A DNA stretch of 64,000 nucleotides, taken from contig JAWHQI010000121.1 in the NCBI GenBank assembly GCA_033032865.1, forward strand, positions 1,736,001 to 1,800,000, in the 5' to 3' direction. Within the stretch, counting starts at the first letter, position 1. The number at the start of each line of letters is the position of its first letter. The DNA is from Dactylorhiza incarnata (taxonomy: Eukaryota; Streptophyta; Magnoliopsida; Asparagales; Orchidaceae). The notes beneath the pieces are model-generated. The model worked only from the letters and a program-made list of their open reading frames with translations, did no database searches and was not told the DNA's origin. Below are positions 9,754 through 20,252 of this stretch, piece by piece. Both the position numbers and the translations under genes were made by a program.

Positions 9754-11784
9754 CTAGTTGTTTTTAACCCAGACTACCTTGAGTCCTTTTGTTTTACCAC
9801 AATATTCAGAAATAAAGGATATTTCAGGCTGATCCTTATAGCCTTGTGGATGATATCTCCTTGGAGGTATTATCCATTCAATGAAAGGATTTTTAGTTTG
9901 TTTTGAATTAGAATTCTTGAAATTTTCTGTATAGTATCTGTTCGACAAATTTGGGTAAGTTTGTCGATCGCCGTTCATGTAATAACTATACTGAAAATCT
10001 GTTTTCAGTTTTCGTCGATCCTCGTTCGACAAATTGAAGTCTTTTCGTCGAGCTCCGTTCGACGAATTCTTCTGAATTCTTTTATTCATAACAGAATTGT
10101 TTGAAATATCTTTATTTTCTTATACAGCCTCTTTGCTTTTAGCAGAAACGAATTTTATAGATGTAGAAAGTATGTTCTTCTTAATTAAAGGTGGCTCACT
10201 TGATGAAGCACCCAAGCCCAGTTTGCTATTAAGTCTAGCATTTACTGTGCTTGTTATGTCCATAAGTTTGATGCTTCTCCCATTAAGGGAATTTTCAAAT
10301 TTTTTGGCTTCAGACAACTTGCTCTCAATGAGAACAATATGTTCCATGGAGGCAGCCAAATCTTTCTTAAGATTTTCATTTTCTTCACTTATATTTTTCA
10401 TTTCATCTAGCTTACTTCTGAGTGAGATTATTTCTTTCTCAGATTTTAGTAAGTCTAAGCAAAGAACTTTGAATTCAGCTTTGAATTCAACTGAAGTAAA
10501 ACCAAAGTTAGATATTACCTGATCTGCATCATCTTCTGCTTCTAGTTTTGATCCTTCTTCATCAGAATTGCTGGCTGGGGCATTGATTGCCATCATGCAA
10601 AAGTTCTTCTCTTCTTCATTATCTTCATCATCACTAGATGATGATGCATTTCCTGACTCACTGCCTGAGTCATAAATTGCCATCAAGCACTGATCATTCT
10701 TTTTTGTTTCTTCTTCATCATCTGAAGAGCTGAATGACTGATCTGGTTCAGTTTCACTCCAAGATTCTGCTACAAATCCTCTTCCCTTCTTTTTGTGTTT
10801 GTGAGAGGAAGACTTGCTGGAGTTTCTTTTCTCTTCTTTATCCATTTTCTTTTCTTTCTTCTGGTTTTCTGGACAGTCTGGTGCAATATGTCCTGGTTTC
10901 CTGCAACTAAAACATATAATTTCTTTAGAATTGTTTTTGTCATACCTTGGCTTTTCATAGCTTCTGGATGACTTTTTCCTGAAGTCTTTTCTTGCCATCT
11001 TGTAGAATCTTTTGGCAAACAGACTCATCAACTCCTCATTGTCAGGAGTCTTTCCTTCTTCTTCTGCAGCTTTGAAGGCAATATTCCTGTCCTTCTTTGT
11101 TGAAGAGGAGGTGCTTATTTATTCAGCTTCCCTTATCTTGATGAGTTGCTCATAGGATTTGAGCTTTCCTAGCAGTGCCTCAGTAGTTATCTCATTAAGT
11201 CTTCTGTCTTCCATGATAGGCCAGATCCTAGAGTCCCAAGTGCTGGGGAAGCACATTAGGATTTTGTCATTGATCTCAGTTAATGAGATTTCCTTGTCCA
11301 GTGTTCTAAGTTCACTTATGATTACACTTAATCTAGTGTACATATCTGCAACTGATTCTTGTTCACCCTTCTTGAAGTTCTCATACAGAGAGATCAAGTG
11401 AGATCTTCTGTCCTTTCTTTCATCAACAGAGCCTGCAACCATATTGTAGAGAGAGGTCCATATCTCTCTAGCTGAGGTTCAATCCACCACTTTCTGAAAT
11501 ATGTCATCAGACATTGTTTGAGCCAGAATGTTCATGGCTTTTGAATCAGCACTCCTTTGCTTTTTCTGTGCTTCTGTCCATTCAGGAGGTGGGACAACAT
11601 TGTTGGCAGTTGTGGTTTCAGTACTTGCTGCTGCTGTAGGTGTTGGAGGCCCTGACAAAATAACATTAAATATTTCTTCATCAATTGAGTTCATATAAAG
11701 CCTAATCCTTACTTTCCACGGTGCAAACTTACTGAGATTGCACATAGGAGGTCTTGTGCTTGAATACTCTTTATTTTGTGCCAT
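9754..11784 (-). pseudogene. gag: B1 copia gag with zinc knuckle
   Basis: Starts at ATG 11784 (MAQNKEYSSTRPP) and stays in one frame to TAG 9754. The N-terminal copia gag core comes first, then a zinc knuckle CFSCRKPGHIAPDC (CX2CX4HX4C) at about residues 290-303. Acid/serine-rich segments follow, then a predicted coiled coil (about residues 445-520) and a C-terminal part whose DNA carries TCGTCGA palindromes (9941-10068). Three in-frame stops break it: TGA 11479-11481, shared with B2; TAA 11119-11121, private (CAA in B2); and TAA 10120-10122, shared. The length, about 675 codons, fits Sirevirus gags. Confidence 0.82.
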
Positions 11785-11883
11785 GAGTTTTTAACAGAAA
11801 AATAAATTAGATAAAAACTCTAAAATAACTTAAGATCTAATTAAGCTTTGTGATTCAGGTGTTAGCCTGTAAAGAATCAACTT

Positions 11884-11895
11884 CCTCTGATACCA
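11884..11895 (-). other. Primer-binding site of B1 (initiator tRNA-Met)
   Basis: On the minus strand TGGTATCAGAGG lies 2 nt inside the 5' LTR. It matches the usual plant copia primer site TGGTATCAGAGC except for its last base. Confidence 0.88.
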
Positions 11896-11897
11896 AT

Positions 11898-13595
11898 TGA
11901 AAGTGGAGGTTAGTTCTTAAATTAACTCTAGAGGGGGGGGGGGGGGGTGAATAGAGTTTAAAACTTTTTCCCTTGGTTTTATTTGCGGAATTAAAAATAG
12001 TGATATATATATGTGTATAGAAAGTGAGTAATAAAAAATGAAATAGAAAATCAACACAGCACAACACAAAAAAGAAATCAAACACAGAAGACACAAGGAG
12101 CTATAGTAGTTCCCCACTAAACTTGGGTATGTCTACTCTTCTACCACCCTTGGTATGAATCCATTAGGATTTTTGATCAGGTGCCCTCACACCATTGAGC
12201 TTTTGACAAGGTGCCCAAAAACCAACTAGATTTTTTGATAAGGTGTCTTGCCACCAAGAGGTACACTTTTGAAGGGAGTTTTCACCCTGTACAGAATGGG
12301 ATAGAGAGGGGTTGAGATGTTCTTCTCTGTCAAGATGTATAGAGAAGACTCTAATGGATGTTGATGTAGAAAAGAACTCCTCTGTCTGATATGAGATGTT
12401 TGACAGTTGATTTCGCTGGAGCTTTTCTTTGAAAGAATTGATCTTCCTGTAGCAGATAAATCTGAAAGAGAGAGTTCTTCAGATTTCTTGTTGCTCTTTT
12501 GAAAGATCTGGACTTGCAGCAAAAGACTGAGAGAAGAATTGAAGTTCTCAGTTGAAATGAAAATGCTGTTGTTGAGGAAGAAGAAGTTGATGTACTTTTT
12601 GTTCTTCTTTCTCTTCTCTTCCTGTAGCTTTCTCCTTTCTTGATTCTTATTTTGCAGCAGGAAATCTGAGAGATGGTATCTGTTCTCAGAAAATGTGTGC
12701 TGCTAGAGGAGGAAGACGATGAAGTTTTTTTTTAATAATGCTGAGGTGGAAGAAGAAGTAATTTTCAATTTCTTTTCTTCCTGTATATTTCTTTCTGACT
12801 CAACATCCTCTTCTTTCCTTTTTTTTTGTACTGCTGTATTAATGAGTTCTGTACTAATTGTCGTGTAACAACAGCTGTAAAATTATTATGTAATATCTTC
12901 TTCCTTCTTTCTTTTGAAATCACTGACAGAAATTAAATGCACATTCCTTATATTAAGGAATATATTATTCTGAAGGCGTATTTCTGGGAACTGCAACTGT
13001 CACGCCGTATTCTCTTTCCTTTTCCATGAATATGTCCTTTTTTGAGGAAATGTCAACGGCTATAACTTAAATAATAAAGGAAATATATTTTCCTTACTTG
13101 ATTTGATGGAAAGAGCCGTTGCTTTCGTCGATCTGAGTTCAGAGAATGAAATGAATATAATTCTTCTGAAATTTCTGAGCTTAAATAGAAAATCTTTGAT
13201 CTGAACAAAATTTGTCGAACGCAGACTGGAGTTCGTCGAACGGAAAGATTCGTCGACTACTGAGCCTGGATAAAATCGTCGAGCGCAGAACGTCGAGCGC
13301 TGAGCTGGAGTAAAAGCATCTAGCGCTGAGCTTAGACAAATTCTTCGACCGCTGAGACGGGTTCGTCGACCACTGAGAACAAGTCTGTTCGTCGAACGCA
13401 GAAAGCTTGCCGTTTGTCGAACGCAGAGAGTCATTCGTCGAACGCAGCTAGCCATTCGTCGAACGCAGAAACTGAATGAAATTTCTAGTTCTAACAGCTT
13501 AAACTCTTGACCCATAAACTATACATTGGGGTCAACTTGTCCTTAGTTAACATATAGTGATCCTAGCCCAAATCAGAAATAGGGTTGTTCCAACA
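11898..13595 (-). repeat. 5' LTR of B1 (1698 bp)
   Basis: Same termini as the 3' LTR. It holds a 15-base G run at 11933-11947, the motif array at about 13208-13475 and the TATA-like TATTTAA (complement of 13181-13187). It shares variants with the LTR at 28229-29569 (for example GGTTAGTTCTTAA). It is flanked on the right by the TSD CATTG. Confidence 0.92.
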
Positions 13596-13627
13596 CATTG
13601 CTCTGAGGACCCTCTCAGATGCAACCA

Positions 13628-14654
13628 TATGGAACCAAAATCGTCTTGAACCTATTTGAACTTGATTTGGCCCGAAAATTTTCAAGCAAATTATGAGTCA
13701 TCCTGCTCAAAGTCGGATCAATAATAATCCTAATTGCAACCCCTAGTAGTCGAAGGTCCCATATGAGATGTTGGTCATGTTGGATCGGATGGCCAACCTT
13801 AGGGGGGTGAATAAGGTTTTTAATCAGTTATTGAAGATTTAAATAAAATAGTGCAGGAATGCACGCACTGGAGCTAGTGCAGGGCGGTAACCCTACCGCG
13901 CGACATTAGCTCTGGAAACAACACAATCACTGCGGGATAATGTTTCGGGAAAAGCACTACAGTGACCAATATTTTTACCAAGAAAACTCAGCAGGTTATA
14001 TAATAAACTATAGATTCAAGATATCATTGAATATCGTAACATTGTTTATACAAAACTTAGATCTCCATGAAGTCGGAGATCGGAGGCGATGAATATGAGA
14101 ACCTTGGTTTTCTATACCGACCCTAAACCAAGGACCGGTTGGCTCTCTCCCTTTCCTCCCAAGAAAGGTCTTCGAGCCGCTCTTCACCTTCCTCCCAGGA
14201 AGGGTCTTAGAGCCCCGTTAGATCTCCCAGATCTAGACGTCCTCCCAGGACGATTTCCTACGGAATCCTTCCCGGACTCCGATGACCTTCCCGGTCGATT
14301 TTCCTTCACTCACAAATAGAGAATAATGAAAGAATGAATAAGAAAGAGATAGAAGCTATTGCTCCCTCAAAAACCAATATCCTTCGTAGAGCGATGAGCG
14401 ATGAGTGCTTCTGAATATCATTTCTCTTGCACTCGATCAACAGTGGATGGTTGTCGTAGACTTTTCTCTTCATAGATCTTTAAATTTGAGCGGGAGGGAG
14501 ATAATTCTCTTTTCTTTGCATGGAAATGGTGGTTCTCTGCACCAGAGGCGACTGAGGAACCCTATTATCATAAGTCTGTGTCTCACCTTTCCAATTGTTC
14601 CGACGGGAGAGAAAAGTAGTTTGCCCGAGACGTGCAAACGGTTAAGTCTGGGGG
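13628..14654. other. Non-coding spacer with LTR-relic features
   Basis: Unrelated to the gag sequence that follows the same point in the right copy. It contains an AGGGGGGTGAATAAGG string near 13801, typical of copia LTR ends, and short cytosine-rich repeats (14150-14290), but no domain-bearing ORF. Its right end, AAGTCTGGGGG, looks like a polypurine tract for the LTR-like block that follows. Confidence 0.4.
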
Positions 14655-16132
14655 TGTGATGTGTCCCATTTATATAAACTTTGATGGACTCATCCGGGCT
14701 AGTTTTCACTCGCATGTGCATCATTTTTGAGCTATTATTGCATCTATTTCACTTATGCTCATTCATGCGCACTTTCGTGCTTTGTGCTCCTTTTAAGCCT
14801 GTTTTGGTGTGCGTTTGCGCACCAAGATATTGGGGGTAAGCACATGGTGAACCCCAATCCTCTTTCTCTTTATGATTGGTGTTGGAGGTGTATTCCCAGC
14901 TGGATTGTTGTTCTTACAGGTAGTTGGATCACCCTATTTTTCCCCAGAAATCATGATTATTTATATCGCACGGTCGTGCGTTTTCTTGACGCACGAACGA
15001 CTGCGGTCGTACGCTTTCATCTGGGGAGAAAACCGGTGATCTGAATTTGGTCATGCATTTTTACGCACGGGCAGTTGCCCGTGCGTGAAGGAAACACACG
15101 ATCTCCTGTTTCATCTATTTTTCAGCCAATCTGAATTTGTTCGTGCGTTTTTGCGCACGGGCGGATTTGCCCGTGCGTGAGTAAATCGCACGGGCGCTAC
15201 TGCTTCTTCCTCAAGCCACTTTATTCGTTAAATAACGCACGGGCAACACACGATCGTGTGTTCGCCCGTGCGTGACTAAATTTATGAATTTTTAGTATTT
15301 AAGGCAGGTAATCTGCTGGAAGAGGGATCCCCGCGGGAAAAGCTTGAGAGCCCGCCATTTTCGCCCAGTTCTTCCGCTCCACCACCGTTCGACCTAGGAG
15401 GAGATCCGGTGACCTTTGGCTTGCAAATCTTCCACCAAAGCTCCCTCCTTGGCCTCCTACATCATCCTTGGGCTCAAGAACGCCATAGACGGTGAGCTTC
15501 CGCTGCATTCAAGGAGTAGAACAAGAGTTACCTCAAGCTAGTCCACGAAGAAGACGGGTATAAGTAGAGGAAGGTGACAGCTCCTCCGGACCCAGGACGC
15601 AACTGAAGACCGAGCACGGACGAGGCTTGACAACCCGTCGATTCCGGCCGAGAATCTTTAGCATAGTCTTCGAGCTTCGGTTTCCTCTTTTCTCCTTTGC
15701 TTGCTTCAGAGTTTTCTTAGATATGCTTGTTATTATGGATGATGATCATGAACATTGTGTTTTAGTTAATGTGATTTCATGTTTTTGAGATCCTTTGTGG
15801 TTCATGAGATTTGAGGAGCGCCGTAATCCGCCAGCCCTCTCGTTCACCCTCTCACCGAAGCACGACATCACGGCCGTTGCATCCATCCCGCCTTGCGAAG
15901 CGGAGTTTTGACCCGCATTTTATTTCTGTGTAGTAGCTTAGGGCACCAATCACAACGCCCTTGTTTTTACTTTCTTTTACTCGTCGTAACAATCACTTAG
16001 AGAAAAGATATCTCAATGAATGCAGTCATACTTGTGCTCTGACTTCTTTATACAAGATCTCGACACAAGGAAGTTTAATTGCTTTTCTTCATGTGTTGAC
16101 TACTAGTTAAAACACAAAGTAAGCTTCTTGAC
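14655..16132 (+). repeat. Putative gypsy LTR relic, palindrome-rich
   Basis: A purine tract (14640-14654) is followed at 14655 by TGTGATGTGTCCC, a start seen in several plant gypsy LTRs. The block ends near 16132 where another LTR-like terminus begins. It contains three GCACGGGC/GCCCGTGC hairpins. No second LTR, primer-binding site or target-site duplication could be matched, so this is probably a solo or truncated LTR. Confidence 0.4.
15063..15273. repeat. Three GCACGGGC hairpins, one near-perfect 39-nt palindrome
   Basis: ACGCACGGGCA (15063-15073) pairs with TGCCCGTGCGT (15076-15086). CGCACGGGC (15154-15162) pairs with GCCCGTGCG (15169-15177). ACGCACGGGC (15235-15244) pairs with GCCCGTGCGT (15264-15273), enclosing the perfect palindrome AACACACGATCGTGTGTT (15245-15262), with one unpaired C at 15263. 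Confidence 0.9.
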
Positions 16133-18142
16133 TGTACAACCCCGTATTTGTTGAGTGGACCAGCGAATAGTACACAAAAGACGACATTCAAGCAGAGGGG
16201 CATTCCACGAATACCCCGACCTGGCAGCTTGCACCCTCCCTACCCATCTTGGGCGAGTCACAAGAACCCCATGCGTGATGGGAACTCGTTGTAAGACCCC
16301 CCTCCCTAATTGCAACCTGGTCGGATCGGAGACGAGTCTTACCGCCCAAGACGGCCACCCTATGCTTTCTAAGTGGCACCAACCCACTCTCAAAGCATAG
16401 AATGATCGCCTTATATATTTTAATAACGGAAACTCATCATATCACATATCATGCTTTCTAACGGAAACTCATCATATCACATATCATGCTTTCTAAGTGG
16501 CACCAACCCACTCTCAAAGCATAGAATGATCGCCCAAGACGGCCACCCTATGCTTTCTAACGGCCACCCTATAGAATGATATGGAAACTCATCATATCAC
16601 ATCAGATCACAACGGAAGTAATTCAGAAACCAACATATTTATATATTTTAACAAATGACGTAGCCATATGTTTATACATGCGGCCCATTGAGCTAAAGAA
16701 AACTACAATATCCTCTCTCTTCTTCTACCAAGCTAAGGGATCACATCCCTAAGAACCGGAGATGAGACTGGTGTGTCTGCTCGTGCGAGATCTAAGGCAG
16801 GAATGCTCTCACGTTGAACTTCGCGCTGCTCCATCTCCTATGAATGGTTATTCAATAACCGTTAGTCACAGACTAAGTGGATTCACACCTCCTCGCTAAG
16901 ATCCCTAAACTTGGGGACGAGAGTGAACCTCAACACTATCAACAATAACCGAAGCAAAAGAGAGTTAGCAACATATTTATATATTTGCATTTTCAAGAAA
17001 TAAAGCTAGGAGCATTAGACTGAACAAACGCAATAATATATAACTGGAAGCTGTAGTATAAATATCAGTTATTCCACAAAGAGCTCAACTAGCATTAGAC
17101 AATCACGCAGGTTTTCATAACCTGCAGTCACATCATAGCTGTTCAAAACCTGCGGACACACCCTATGTCGACGCAGTTTAGATCGCTTCTCTTCCATCAG
17201 GGTAGCGAACCCGGCGGGCCTCACCAATGTGGTCGTCGGTGATAGTGGCCAGTCCTGCCACTTTGGGTGTGGACGTACCACACTTCCCAGACCCCAATGT
17301 ACAACCATGTGTACTCTTGGAAGTAGGAGACGTCTGTGAATAACTAAATTTGGCCAACCAATGGAGGAACCCGATGAGGCATATAAAACACTGCCGAGCT
17401 CTCGGGGTGCACATCTCTCTGTCGCCTAGAGTCGTCAACCTTCCCGCACTGGTACGTACGGTATACGGGCAAGACTGACCCGCCACTTTCCCGCATGCAA
17501 TTTACAATACAAGCATTTTATAAATCTGATAATAGACATTCTCAGGTCCGTGGTTGCTTGCCTTACTTGACATGAAACTATTCGAGCAGGTGACTGCATA
17601 AATCAGCGTGTAGCTCAACTATAGACAAGAATCACGACGAGCGTGTGAGTACATTATTTGGGGATAACTTGGGAGGATTAACTCGACTAGTCGATATCCC
17701 CAACTAACACACCAATATAAAGTCAAACACTCGTTAAAGCAGAGCCCGAGCTTAAAGATGCAAAAAGTGTAAATTGTAATAAATAAGTGTGGTAAGAGAA
17801 TGCTGCTAAATAAACTACAAAATCGAAGTACTGAAATAAGGTACTGGAGTAAACTGCAGTAAGTAAATCCTGAACTGAAATGCTGGAATGATGTGCTGAA
17901 AGGAACTGGACCAGTACTGAACTGGAATAAAAGAAAAACTCAAGGAAAGTGCGAAATCTGAAATAAAAAGAATTAAGAAAGTTAGTAGTCCTTCAGTTCC
18001 ATCTCCATCACAGGAGGCAAGTTTAGTTCTCTCCGTTCCCAGGAGGCTTCTCCATTCCAAGGAGGAAAATCCGTTCATTGGAGACTTCTCCATTCCAAGG
18101 TGGTAAGTTCACAATTCTAGGACGAGTTCTTATATTTTACTG
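16133..18142. other. Non-coding LTR-like sequence (right duplicate)
   Basis: The counterpart of 1-1821. It starts with TGTACAACCCCGTATTTG, close to the termini of many plant gypsy LTRs. No protein domain, primer-binding site or partner terminus was found. Compared with the left copy it carries about 159 extra bases of shuffled local sequence (16416-16581). Orientation cannot be fixed because the terminal string alone fits either strand. Confidence 0.4.
16416..16581. repeat. Locally shuffled insertion in the right duplicate
   Basis: Relative to the left copy (around 255) this interval holds extra pieces copied from nearby: AAACTCATCATATCACAT appears three times, and a ~48-bp block containing AAGTGGCACCAACCCACTCT appears twice. 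Fragments of flanking text are joined in new order, as expected from repeated template switching during repair. Confidence 0.85.
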
Positions 18143-18700
18143 TGTTGGGGTCCGCCGATTTATTTGAATCTGATAGTCACTTTAGTTGCACATGTTATTG
18201 TTGGAACATGGTCTTTCGCATCTCCTAGGTTTGAGAATAACAAATCCTATGTATATTTGATCTTGTGTGTTTAGAGTGTGCAGGAAACAAAGTCCATATG
18301 ACTCAAGGATAACATAAGAAGGTTGCCCCCAAAATTGAGCCAATAAATCCAACATGCACACTAACGCCGACGGTAGCACCTAGTGCCCCGCACTAGTGAT
18401 GTTTAGCACAATTCCAGAACACATTTAGTAGGCGCTAGCGCCAGGCGGTAGCGGATAGCGCAGGCGGTAGCGCGGAACACAAGAGGCAAGGCGGAAATGT
18501 TTCCTCGGACTGAAGATTCTCCCGCGCAGAATATGTTCTAATATGAGATAGCGTCGGCTGTAGCGGTTGTTTACCCAGAAGACCGCCTCCGAGTAAAACT
18601 TCTCACAGACCGGGCGATATGAGGAGGCTAGTCACCCGATTCGGACCCGACAAGGTCGGCCAGTACAAACTGAGCGGTCTGATAGGATTCAGATCGCCTC

Positions 18701-19065
18701 CAAGGATTGAAGACTCAAGGCTCAAGTCCAGAAGGCAAGTCGTGGTCTCAAGACGTAGACCGTCCGAGTTGCACTATGAAGACTATCAAGGCTCAAGCCC
18801 AGAAAGCAAGCTGCGGTCTCAAGACAGAGACCGCCCGGGTTGCACTATGAAGACTATCAAGCCTCAAGTCCAGAAGGCAAGCCATAGTCTCAAGAAGGTG
18901 ACCGCCCGGGTTGCACTATGAAGACTATCAAGGCTCAGGTCCAGAAGGCAAGCCGCGGTCTCAAGACGGAGACCGCCCGGGTTGCACTATGAAGACTATC
19001 AAGGTTCAAGTCCAGAAGGCAAGCCGCGGTCTTATGACAGAGACCGCCTGAGTTGCATCATTGCC
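18701..19065. repeat. 71-bp tandem repeat (right copy)
   Basis: CACTATGAAG recurs at 18772, 18843, 18914 and 18985, the same period as in the left copy. Individual units keep their left-copy identities, with scattered single-base differences. Confidence 0.9.
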
Positions 19066-19227
19066 TTGATCGTAGCATCTTCATTCTCCGGCCAGGACAG
19101 ATCGGAAGTGCAAGCCGCGCGGCTTCTTTTTTTTCTCCTTTCTGTATCCCATCACCGCCTGCCCGATTCTTTTGTACCCGGGCAGGCGGTTATTTTATCC
19201 CTGCCCGTTCGGGTAGGCCCCCGAGTC

Positions 19228-19236
19228 TATAAATAG
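19228..19236 (+). promoter_or_regulatory. TATA box of A2 LTR
   Basis: TATAAATAG in a GC-rich setting, downstream of the hairpins and repeat array and about 350 bp before the gag ATG. Equivalent to 2907-2915. Confidence 0.65.
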
Positions 19237-19585
19237 GGGGCGGCGACGTTCCCAAGACACGCACACTCGAATCCTGGAGCTCTCTTGTTAAAGTTGCGGT
19301 CTCGAGTTTCCTGTCTTGCGACTTGTCTAACCGGCCGGCTTCTTCTTTTCTGCTCTTGCAGCCCGTTGTAACCTCTCTATTTGAATCAAAGGAAAGCCCG
19401 TCATCAGAGTGGCATTCGCCGTGACGGGCGAAGTCTGGCCTCGACCGCTGCTAGCGGTCTAACTTTCTCTAACCGAATACTAACCGACAGCCCGCAGCCT
19501 CCGATTTCCTTCTGAGGTGCATTTTCGGATTCAACAGAAATACGCGACCTTCAGATCGCGGATTGTCGGCGAAACCTTTGTCAAA

Positions 19586-20252
19586 ATGTCAGACCGCCAG
19601 TTCCCTCTTGGAGACTACTCCGACCACAATGAAGATTCCCTGTGGGAGGCTTTGGAGCAATCGAAAAGAGAAGCCGAGCGAGCTCAGAAAGTGACTGATC
19701 ATCATTTGGACGCAATCAGTCAGGCTTTAGCACTGTTAACCGAGCGGTTAGTTCCACATCAGATCGCGGTTAACCAGGCGGTGAATCCGGTCCCTCCTCC
19801 ACCTCCTCCTTACCTGCTACCATAAGTTGCCAACTTCCAACCGCAACAAGAAGGTTTTGCGGCCCGGCAGAACTTCTACCAAGAGGCCGCACACAGCATG
19901 CCGACCCGAGTTCTTGATTTCCAGGGGGCGGCTTCTCATGCAACTCGCCTTTCCTATCCGCCAGAGGGCGCAACCCTCCTTTCATACCTGCCTGAGGTTG
20001 CTGCTCATCATTCCTACCCGCCAAAAGCCGCGGTCCGCTCCTCCTACCAGGCGGCATGTCCTCGAGTAGCCGCAGCTTAGGCAACTTACTATTCTACTCC
20101 TCTTCTGTATGAATACGTTGAAAACAACTCTCCCTTCGTGGACGAAGTCCGAGGGGAGCCAGCCCCGAATAATTTCAGAGAGCCCCGTCTGCCAGCCTAC
20201 AATGGAGAAACTGATCCCACTGTTCATCTACAGTCCTTCGAGTCGGCCATTG
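19586..20252 (+). pseudogene. gag: Tat-type gag, N-terminal part (A2)
   Basis: Same start as A1 (MSDRQFPLGDYSD at ATG 19586). The first stop here is TAA at 19823-19825, where the left copy has CAA. The TAG found in A1 at 3757 is present too (20078-20080). The fragment ends at the CATTG target site of B2, and the gag frame resumes beyond B2 at 29575. Acidic and proline-rich, with no zinc motif in this part. Confidence 0.75.

Larger units (their letters stand above)
3927..13600 (-). mobile_element. Copia (Sirevirus-like) element B1 with CATTG TSD
   Basis: A complete LTR retrotransposon in reverse orientation. LTRs lie at 3932-5625 and 11898-13595, with termini TG...CA. CATTG flanks both ends (3927-3931 and 13596-13600). 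On the minus strand the order is LTR, PBS for initiator tRNA-Met, gag, protease, integrase, RT, RNase H, non-coding 3' region, polypurine tract, LTR. This is the Ty1/copia domain order. Long LTRs, a long gag with a coiled coil and extra polypurine-like motifs suggest the Sirevirus lineage. It is non-functional because of stops, frameshifts and loss of the RT catalytic motif. Confidence 0.93.
1..13627. repeat. Left copy of a ~16-kb segmental duplication
   Basis: This stretch matches 16163-29601 almost base for base, at an offset of 16162 at the left end and 16321 to 16331 further in. Both copies hold the same Tat-type leader and gag start and the same minus-strand copia insertion at the same CATTG target site. 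The match stops after 13627, where this copy runs into unrelated sequence while the right copy continues into gag. The left end lies outside the window. By eye the copies differ by roughly one base per 60-100 bp plus a few indels. Confidence 0.93.
18143..19405 (+). repeat. 5' LTR/leader of element A2 (approximate bounds)
   Basis: The copy of 1822-3084 with the same layout: TGTTGGGG start, 71-bp array (18701-19065), hairpins and TATAAATAG at 19228-19236. The 3' end is uncertain because the two copies differ exactly there (CACAGGAG versus CATCAGAG). Confidence 0.4.
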
